Positions 6,160 to 11,795 of a stretch of DNA of 11,795 bases are shown here, piece after piece. The notes beneath the pieces are model-generated. The model was not told the origin of the DNA and searched no databases. It worked only from the letters and a program-made list of their open reading frames with translations. The position numbers were made by a program, and so were the translations under genes. Every line of letters starts with the position of its first letter. Position 1 is the first letter of the stretch. The stretch comes from an uncultured Bacteroidia bacterium (GTDB taxonomy: Bacteria; Bacteroidota; Bacteroidia; Bacteroidales; UBA932), in NCBI GenBank assembly GCA_902766985.1, contig CACXFP010000095.1, forward strand, positions 1-11,795. Direction: 5' to 3'.

Positions 6160-8406
6160 TCAAATCCAGCCAAGGGAATCGGTATCACCGGCAAGCCACA
6201 CGGTATCACCGGCCGAGAAGTTCGTGTCCGGGCGGGGGTTGGTGATAAAGTTCCCGTCATGCATGACGCTGATGATCATGCAGCCTGCATCCCTCAGGTT
6301 GAGGTCCCCGAGCCTCTTCCCCACCAGGAAGGAATCGTCACCCAGGACGATGGAGACCACCTTGAATTCTGAATCATCCGTACCCTTGGGAGAGACCCTG
6401 ACAGAATCGTCCATCATCTCCCTGAGACGGGAAATCTGGCGGGTGGTGCCAACGGCCAGGATCCTGTCGTTGGGGTAGAGCCTCGTCCCGCCCCCGGGAA
6501 TCTCGAAAGATCGTGTGCCGCGGGTAACTTTGATGATATTGGCTCCTGAATAGGACCTGAGAGGGAGATCCTTCAACGCCTTGCCGACAAAGGAAGAATC
6601 CGGAGAAACTACAAGCTCCTCGATATGAACGTCGTACCCCCTCATTTTCTTCTGGACGGCACTCGTTACCGGAGCCCTTCTGCGCTCAACCTCCTCTTTA
6701 TAGTTGAGGTTGCTGATGAACCTCTTCTCGAAAGCATCGTATTTCCTGAAATAATGCTTCGCCATTATGAAGAATACGAAGCCGAAAACGACGATCAGGA
6801 ACACGACCCAGCCTGCCAGGTGGATGTGACGGGCGATTACGGCCATAACGAAACCTATGGCTATCAGTATCTTCGAGAGGGTCAGGCCCAGCAGCGGCCA
6901 CATGTTTCCCTTTTTCTTTTCAAGAAGCCTCTTTTCCGCCGACCTCTCATTTCCGGAACTGATTCCAAGCCCGTAAAGGAATGGGGCCATCAGGATAAGG
7001 GAGAGACCCGTCTGAATGGCTGAAACCCAGGCCTTTCCTACTGAAGGAAGCAGCTTGGAGACAAGCGGGGACAGCACCCGTCCGGATAGAATCATCAATG
7101 CGGTAAGTATAACGCTGTAAATAAGTATCCTCGTTCCCCAGGATGTAAGTAGGATCTTCCAGTCGCTCCTTTCTTCCGAGCTGCTGGTTCCGGTCTGCTC
7201 AGGATGGTCGATGCGGGAAAGGACGCCCTTGGGAAGCCTGCGCTGAAGGAGGCGGTAGGCCGGGTCGGAGAGCTTTATCGAGTAGGGAGTAGTGAATATC
7301 GTGATGACGGATACGGCAATGATGACAGGATATATGAATCCCCTCATGACCCCCAGGCCGACGCCTACGCTGGCTATGATGAAACCGAACTCTCCGAGCT
7401 GGGCAAGGCTGAAACCGGTATGTACGGCATTGTCCATGTTCCCGCCGCTAAGGATCACGCCGACAGCGGAAAAAAGTATGTGCGTTATGATTACAATAAG
7501 GGAAAGGATAATGATGACACCCCAGTGCTGGGCGATGACTTCGGGGGAAATCATCATTCCCACAGAGACGAAGAACACGGCTCCGAAAAGGTCCTTGATA
7601 GGACTTATAAGTTTGTTGATTCTTTCATTCTCAACTGTTTCCGAGAGAATGGAACCCATCATGAAGGCCCCGAGGGCGGAGGAGAAACCGGAGGCCGTAG
7701 CAAGGGAGACCATCCCGAAACAGAGGCCCAGACTGACTATCAGCAGGATCTCGTCGTTGACATATCTCCTGGTCTTTTTCAGAAGTGTCGGTATCACATA
7801 TATGCCGACGACGAACCACAGGACGAGGAAGAAGAGGAGTTTCGTGAGGTTAAGGAGCATTTCTCCCCCGGAGAACTGGTTGGAGATAGCCATCGTGGAA
7901 AGGAGCACCATCAGGAGGATGGCTATAAGGTCCTCCACCACAAGGGTTCCGAATACTATCCCGGCATAAGGCTTTTTCATGAGCCCCATTTCTCCGTAGG
8001 ATTTCAGGACGACCACCGTGGAGGACATCGAGAGGAGGCCGGCAAGGAATATGCTTTCCATCACTGTCCAGGACATGGCCTGACCTACGATGAATCCCGT
8101 TATGAAAACCCCGAGGAACTTGCTCCCCGCCGTCATCAGGGCCCTGCTGCCGACTGCCAGAAGTTTCTTGAAACTGAATTCCAGGCCCAGTCCGAACATC
8201 ATGAAGATAATGCCGATGTCGGACCATTGGTGTACCGACTCCTGGCTTGAGACTCCGAACCACCCGAGATTGGGACTGATAAGGAAACCGGCAAGGATAT
8301 ATCCCAGGATGGCGGGCTGCTTCAAGGCCTTGCAGATGATGGTGAAGATACCGGCGGAGATAAGGATTATCGCCAGGTCCTTCACAAAATTCAGTTCCTC
8401 GCTCAT
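6160..8406 (-). CDS. CPA2/Kef-like cation:proton antiporter with tandem TrkA_C domains
   Basis: This 748-residue protein starts with a complete Na_H_Exchanger domain (about residues 8-385, 11-13 membrane helices). The motifs are typical: PAILGYILAG (31-40), FGLGLEF (71-77), the SMSSTVVVLK helix (126-135), Glu158-Asp159 in VVEDL, and FFVSVGM (278-284). Residues about 416-550 add roughly four more membrane helices absent from KefB/KefC. The soluble tail has two TrkA_C-like regulatory domains (about 587-667 and 680-748), but I see no NAD-binding TrkA_N domain before either. It should exchange K+ or Na+ for protons across the inner membrane, with the tail sensing a small ligand; ion and ligand cannot be read from sequence. 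Its ATG is one base after the stop of the DUF456 gene, so it is the last gene of a tight operon. Confidence 0.9.
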   Translation of the reverse strand: MSEELNFVKDLAIILISAGIFTIICKALKQPAILGYILAGFLISPNLGWFGVSSQESVHQWSDIGIIFMMFGLGLEFSFKKLLAVGSRALMTAGSKFLGVFITGFIVGQAMSWTVMESIFLAGLLSMSSTVVVLKSYGEMGLMKKPYAGIVFGTLVVEDLIAILLMVLLSTMAISNQFSGGEMLLNLTKLLFFLVLWFVVGIYVIPTLLKKTRRYVNDEILLIVSLGLCFGMVSLATASGFSSALGAFMMGSILSETVENERINKLISPIKDLFGAVFFVSVGMMISPEVIAQHWGVIIILSLIVIITHILFSAVGVILSGGNMDNAVHTGFSLAQLGEFGFIIASVGVGLGVMRGFIYPVIIAVSVITIFTTPYSIKLSDPAYRLLQRRLPKGVLSRIDHPEQTGTSSSEERSDWKILLTSWGTRILIYSVILTALMILSGRVLSPLVSKLLPSVGKAWVSAIQTGLSLILMAPFLYGLGISSGNERSAEKRLLEKKKGNMWPLLGLTLSKILIAIGFVMAVIARHIHLAGWVVFLIVVFGFVFFIMAKHYFRKYDAFEKRFISNLNYKEEVERRRAPVTSAVQKKMRGYDVHIEELVVSPDSSFVGKALKDLPLRSYSGANIIKVTRGTRSFEIPGGGTRLYPNDRILAVGTTRQISRLREMMDDSVRVSPKGTDDSEFKVVSIVLGDDSFLVGKRLGDLNLRDAGCMIISVMHDGNFITNPRPDTNFSAGDTVWLAGDTDSLGWI

Positions 8407-8407
8407 G

Positions 8408-8896
8408 CTACAGGTAAACGATTATATAATAAAACATCAGCCCGGAAGCAACCAGCTTTATCCCGGTCCCGAAAAGGAACCCGAGAAAAGCCCCGACCGA
8501 GGATTTCACGGACTCCACCCCATCCTTGCGGGCAAAGAAAAGCTCCGCGACGAAAGCTCCGATAAGCGCTCCGAATATCATCCCCACAGGGGGATAGAGC
8601 AAACCGGCAAAGAGTCCGATGATGGCGCCCCTGCCTGCATACTTGCTGCCTCCTGTAAGTTTCGTAAACCAGGCCGGCACAAGATAGTCAACAACCGTGA
8701 CGAGAACCGTAACCGCCAACCAGAATAAAAGGAATTTCAGGCTCATCTCATCACCGGCCCCGTTCGTGCCATGCCGCAGGTAAACCAGCAGGAGGCCGGC
8801 CCAGCTTAAAGGCGGGCCGGGGAGGCCAGGCGCAACCGCTCCGACAACCCCTATGACCGCGAGTATTATGGCAAGTACAGCTAGGAGCGTGCCCAT
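8408..8896 (-). CDS. DUF456 small membrane protein
   Basis: This 162-residue, glycine-rich hydrophobic protein shows the DUF456 pattern: an N-terminal helix followed by APGLPGPPLSWAGLLL (residues 22-37), a helix at about 53-75 ending VDY, GGSKYAGRGAIIGLFAG (82-98), GMIFGALIGAFVAEL (105-119) and a final FGTGIKLVASGLM helix. Length is normal for the family. The biochemical role is unknown; glycine-zipper-like helices suggest packing within the membrane, perhaps as an oligomer or as a partner of another membrane protein. It begins 6 bases after the aminopeptidase stop and ends 1 base before the antiporter start, so the three are almost certainly co-transcribed. No Shine-Dalgarno is evident, and translation may depend on coupling to the gene before it. 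Confidence 0.88.
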   Translation of the reverse strand: MGTLLAVLAIILAVIGVVGAVAPGLPGPPLSWAGLLLVYLRHGTNGAGDEMSLKFLLFWLAVTVLVTVVDYLVPAWFTKLTGGSKYAGRGAIIGLFAGLLYPPVGMIFGALIGAFVAELFFARKDGVESVKSSVGAFLGFLFGTGIKLVASGLMFYYIIVYL

Positions 8897-8902
8897 GACG
8901 GT

Positions 8903-10333
8903 CTATTGCATTGCAGCTTCCACATCGTCCGGCTGGATGGGAAGCCTGTCCGGACCGGTCCTCCTTGCGCCATCCTCCGTGACAAGGACGTCATCTTCCA
9001 GACGGATGCCGCCGAAAGCGTAGTAGCCTTCAAGCCTTCCGAAATCCACGAATCCCTTGTCCAGGCCCTCCTTCTTCCATTTCTCAATGAGGGCGGGTAT
9101 GAAATAGATTCCCGGCTCGTCGGAGATGAAATGTCCGGGCCTGAGGACGCGGGCCATCCTCAGGTTGCCGAGGCCGAGCTGGGGCGAACGGGTCTGGCCG
9201 GGATCATATCCCACCAGGTTCTCTCCGAGATCCTCCATGTCGTGGACATCCAAGCCGATATTGTGGCCGAGGCCGTGAGGCATGAACATTCCCGCAATTC
9301 CCTCGGCTACCATGTCGTCGAGATTTCCCTTCACAAGGCCGATACCTTTAAGGCCTTCTAGAATCACCCTGACAGCAGCAAGGTGGACATCCCTGTAGGA
9401 AATCCCGGGGCGGGTGAGGGCGAACGCCTTCTCGTTGGCATCGCAGACAATCTGGTAGACATCCCTCTGCCTGGGTGTGAACTTTCCTCCGGTGGGAAGG
9501 GTCCTCGTAAAGTCTGACGCATAGTGGCTGCAGCTCTCGGCCCCGGCATCGATAACCAACAGTTTCCCGGGTTCTATAACCTTGTCGTGCAAGTGGTTAT
9601 GAAGGGTCTCCCCGTGCTGGGTGAGGATAGTCGGGAAAGACACTCCCCAACCCTTGGAAAGGGTCACCCCCTCCATTATCCCCACTATTTCCTGCTCCAG
9701 GATCCCGACCTTCACGGCATTGCGTCCTGCCGTGTGCATTTCCTGCCCGATCGCCCCGGCCTTGTCGATCTCCTCGATTTCACACTCTTCCTTTATGAGC
9801 CTCATCGAGACCACGGCCTCGACAAGCTCCCTGGAAGCATGCCTTCCGTCACCCGGCGCTACGGTCCCGATTTCCTCGGGAGACCATCCGGTGAGGGTCA
9901 TGAGCCTCAATGTGTTGAAATATCTCGAAGGAGGGAGGAAATGCACCCTCCGACCCTGCGCGAAGGCCTTGGAAACGACATTGTCAAGTTCCCTGTATGG
10001 CGCCGATCCGCTCACCCCGACCTGGGCGGCCAGGGTCTTCACTGAAGGGAGGGGGCCGCTCCATACGATATCGTCTATCTCCTGATCGTCTGCAAAGATG
10101 GTCTCCGCTCCGCTGTCAAGGTCAAGCACCGCCGCATACATCGGTTCATCCAAACCCCAGAAATACAGCCAGGACGAGTCCTGACGCCATTTGTAGCAGT
10201 TATCCTTGTATTGCGCCGGTGCCTCGGCATTTCCGATGAACACGGCTATTCCCCTTTTGCCTTCTGCCGCTGTTTCCCCCATCTTTCCCAGGAGGGTGCG
10301 GCGCCTGTTGACGTAAACTTCCTTGCTGAACAT
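8903..10333 (-). CDS. pepP: Xaa-Pro aminopeptidase (aminopeptidase P, M24B)
   Basis: From ATG 10333 this 476-residue cytoplasmic metallopeptidase has an N-terminal AMP_N domain (about residues 1-140, with the SSWLYFWGLDEP motif) and a C-terminal pita-bread M24 domain (about 170-455). All five expected metal ligands are present: Asp262 in VIDAGAE, Asp274 in ASDFTRT, His357 in HGLGHNIG, Glu406 in SDEPGIYF and Glu446 in IRLEDD, along with the VHD motif (His364). It removes N-terminal residues that precede proline, probably with manganese, and helps recycle proline-containing peptides. An upstream ATG at 10354 would add seven residues but lies in the loop of a hairpin; the MFSKEVYVNRR start is preferred from recollection of Bacteroidetes homologues. 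It heads the operon with the DUF456 protein and the CPA2 antiporter, an association with no obvious biochemical logic. Confidence 0.92.
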   Translation of the reverse strand: MFSKEVYVNRRRTLLGKMGETAAEGKRGIAVFIGNAEAPAQYKDNCYKWRQDSSWLYFWGLDEPMYAAVLDLDSGAETIFADDQEIDDIVWSGPLPSVKTLAAQVGVSGSAPYRELDNVVSKAFAQGRRVHFLPPSRYFNTLRLMTLTGWSPEEIGTVAPGDGRHASRELVEAVVSMRLIKEECEIEEIDKAGAIGQEMHTAGRNAVKVGILEQEIVGIMEGVTLSKGWGVSFPTILTQHGETLHNHLHDKVIEPGKLLVIDAGAESCSHYASDFTRTLPTGGKFTPRQRDVYQIVCDANEKAFALTRPGISYRDVHLAAVRVILEGLKGIGLVKGNLDDMVAEGIAGMFMPHGLGHNIGLDVHDMEDLGENLVGYDPGQTRSPQLGLGNLRMARVLRPGHFISDEPGIYFIPALIEKWKKEGLDKGFVDFGRLEGYYAFGGIRLEDDVLVTEDGARRTGPDRLPIQPDDVEAAMQ

Positions 10334-10340
10334 AAAACAT

Positions 10341-10366
10341 GGAGCCGGGCTCATGTGCCTGGCTCC
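10341..10366 (-). terminator. Hairpin after nhaA, overlapping the pepP leader
   Basis: GGAGCC at 10341-10346 pairs with GGCTCC at 10361-10366, and the stem continues GGC/GCC after one mismatch (a C-A on the transcribed - strand sense), giving 9 of 10 pairs around a 6-base loop (10351-10356). On the - strand it follows the nhaA stop by 34 bases and is followed by ATGTTTT. This could terminate nhaA transcripts, although the T tract is short. It lies immediately after a -7 promoter element and just before ATG 10333. Confidence 0.55.
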
Positions 10367-10367
10367 A

Positions 10368-10375
10368 CAAATATA
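10368..10375 (-). promoter_or_regulatory. Bacteroidetes -7 promoter element (TATATTTG) for the pepP operon
   Basis: On the - strand TATATTTG matches TAnnTTTG exactly, inside the 67-base gap between nhaA and pepP. Transcription would begin about 4-6 bases after it, near 10362-10364, giving a leader of about 30 bases. No convincing -33 TTTG is present 19-21 bases upstream. The start would fall inside the first arm of the hairpin at 10341-10366. Confidence 0.5.
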
Positions 10376-10400
10376 GTCATTTTAAAGCAAGATGCCTCTG

Positions 10401-11795
10401 TCAGGCCGCCTTCTTCGACGTTGAATCTACAAGGGTGATAAGCAGGGTTCCCAGGATACCTGCGCACAGGGAACCGAGGAGGACGGCGATCTTGCCCATG
10501 TCGCGAAGCATGGTCATGATTTCAGGAGCCTGGTCGCCGAAGGAAAGGGTATCGACGAAAATGGACATCGTGAATCCGATACCACCCAGGCAGGCCACCG
10601 CGAATATCATCTTCCATGTGGCGTTGGACGGCATGGCTCCGACCTTCCCCTTTATCGCCAGCCAGCTTGCCAGGGTAATACCCAGAGGCTTGCCGAGCAG
10701 GAGACCGAAGAAGATACCCATGCTCACGCTTCCGAGTTCGGGGGAGAACCGGAAAATGTTGAGGTAGGACGGATCGGAAATCGTCACGCCAGCATTGGCG
10801 AGCGCAAAGAGAGGCATAATGCCGAAGTTTACCCAGGAATCCAGGGAATGTTCGAGCCTTTCGGTCATCCCGATACAGTTGTGAGTGATATGGCTGAGGC
10901 GTCTCAGGCAATGCCTCTGCGGCCCGTTGGGCCAGTTCTGAGGGTCTTCTATCGCGTCATATTCCGTTATTCTGCGTCGGTACTGGAGCCTTTTGCGATA
11001 ATAATAGGCCCTGTTGTACCTGGGAGCCATGGGGATAAGGAAAGCCATCACCACGCCGGACATGGTGGAGTGGATTCCGGCATAATAGAAAAGGATCCAC
11101 ACCAGGATGGCCGGGATGATATAGAAGATGTCCCGCTTTTCTCCAAGTTTGTTCAGCAGGATGACGAAAAGGATGACAAGGAACGCCAGGCCGAGAAGGA
11201 TGAAATTGATTTTCCCGCCGTAGAACAAAGCCACGACAAGGATGGCTATCAGGTCGTCGGCCACGGCCAGGGTGGTGAGGAAGACCTTCAGGGACACGGG
11301 AACCTTGTCTCCGAGCATCGAGAGGATGCCGATGGAGAAGGCTATGTCGGTCGCAGTGGGGATTCCCCAACCGCTGGCCCCGGCAGTGCCGTGGTTGATG
11401 AATGCGAAGATCAAGGCAGGGGCGCAAACGCCTCCGAACGCAGCTATGACGGGAAGGATGGCCTTCTTGGGTTCGCTGAGTTCCCCATGGTCGACTTCGC
11501 GCCTGATTTCCAGTCCGACTACGAAAAAGAAAATCACCATCAGGACATCGTTGATGAAGGAATTCACCGTCATTCCCTTCGGGAAGGAGAGGTTGAATCC
11601 GTCAGGAGAGGAGATGTTGATGGACAGGGAGGTATTGAGGACGCTGTGATAGAAGTCCCTTGTGGCAGGGATGTTGGCCAGGAGCATGGCTATCAGCACG
11701 CAGCCCAGCAGGACCGCTCCCTGGGCCCAGGGCAGATGGGTGAACTTGGCCCTTCTGTGTTCGAAATTGCGGATGCCTTTATTCCAGGTATATAT
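10401..11795 (-). CDS. nhaA: Na+/H+ antiporter NhaA (5' end outside window)
   Basis: The frame is open to the right edge: 32 further codons precede the GTG at 11699, including IYTWNKGIRNFEHRRAKF, so the true start is beyond 11795 and the GTG is internal. The 464 visible residues cover nearly all of NhaA. Diagnostic motifs are FFFVVGLEIRRE, PTATDIAFSIG (essential Asp at 11346-11348), the AVADDL pair (Asp codons at 11256-11258 and 11253-11255) that binds Na+ and H+, and LFALANAGV. It exports Na+ or Li+ in exchange for two protons and serves salt and alkaline pH tolerance in the inner membrane. Between the IPM and RLEH motifs (about 10860-11025) it has roughly 45 more residues than E. coli NhaA, rich in Arg and Tyr, probably a cytoplasmic loop. 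A hairpin downstream may end its transcript. Confidence 0.95.
   Translation of the reverse strand: MYTWNKGIRNFEHRRAKFTHLPWAQGAVLLGCVLIAMLLANIPATRDFYHSVLNTSLSINISSPDGFNLSFPKGMTVNSFINDVLMVIFFFVVGLEIRREVDHGELSEPKKAILPVIAAFGGVCAPALIFAFINHGTAGASGWGIPTATDIAFSIGILSMLGDKVPVSLKVFLTTLAVADDLIAILVVALFYGGKINFILLGLAFLVILFVILLNKLGEKRDIFYIIPAILVWILFYYAGIHSTMSGVVMAFLIPMAPRYNRAYYYRKRLQYRRRITEYDAIEDPQNWPNGPQRHCLRRLSHITHNCIGMTERLEHSLDSWVNFGIMPLFALANAGVTISDPSYLNIFRFSPELGSVSMGIFFGLLLGKPLGITLASWLAIKGKVGAMPSNATWKMIFAVACLGGIGFTMSIFVDTLSFGDQAPEIMTMLRDMGKIAVLLGSLCAGILGTLLITLVDSTSKKAA

Noticed and set aside
7204..8250. A 348-codon open frame on the + strand opposite the CPA2 antiporter
   Set aside because: It is fully antisense to a gene with clear conserved motifs. 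Its product is very rich in His, Asp, Glu and Gly without any domain, as expected when the complement of codons for membrane helices is read.
10334..10354. Upstream ATG at 10354 as the start of the aminopeptidase
   Set aside because: It lies in the hairpin loop, and the seven added residues do not resemble the usual start of the family as I recall it. ATG 10333 gives the expected MFSKEVYVNRR.
10957..11427. A 156-codon open frame on the - strand within nhaA
   Set aside because: It overlaps nhaA on the same strand in another frame. The Arg/His/Pro-rich product shows no motif, while the nhaA frame has all catalytic residues.

Overview
The window looks like chromosomal DNA from a Bacteroidota bacterium, most likely a Bacteroidales member. 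The support is a CarboxypepD_reg-like 'FYRE' secreted protein, a secreted thioredoxin, a GSG-type lipid kinase, mostly weak Shine-Dalgarno sites, and three matches or near-matches to the Bacteroidetes -7 promoter element TAnnTTTG. GC looks to be in the mid-50s percent by eye and AGG is a frequent arginine codon. This would suit a Rikenellaceae-like or uncultured gut Bacteroidales lineage, but the genus is a guess. I see no mobile element, CRISPR array, tRNA, rRNA or sign of recent transfer, and coding density is very high.

Left half, + strand (1-6136): the 3' end of an unrecognised gene (2-232) is followed by a secreted carboxypeptidase-regulatory-like protein (279-1502) and then a probable promoter. 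Four closely packed genes follow: a secreted thioredoxin (1579-2034), a diacylglycerol/sphingoid-type lipid kinase (2053-2919), an LTA-synthase-like phosphoglycerol transferase (2916-4967, ATGA overlap with the kinase) and a Gate-domain multi-spanning membrane protein (4985-6136). The kinase and transferase suggest an envelope lipid cycle. The transferase would move a glycerophosphate headgroup from phosphatidylglycerol to an unknown acceptor, and the kinase would rephosphorylate the diacylglycerol left behind, as DgkB does for LtaS in Firmicutes. A sphingolipid acceptor is possible in Bacteroidales but is inference.

Right half, - strand (11795-6160): an NhaA Na+/H+ antiporter, cut by the right edge, is followed by a 67-base gap holding a hairpin and a -7 element. 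Then come an M24 aminopeptidase P, a DUF456 membrane protein and a CPA2/Kef-like cation:proton antiporter with an extra membrane domain and two C-terminal TrkA_C-like domains. The last three are separated by only 6 and 1 bases and are probably one operon. The two halves converge at 6137-6159.

The most interesting items are the coupled lipid kinase and phosphoglycerol transferase with their Gate-protein partner, the hairpin overlapping the promoter ahead of the aminopeptidase, and the unusual domain layout of the CPA2 antiporter. No stretch over 300 bases lacks a gene.
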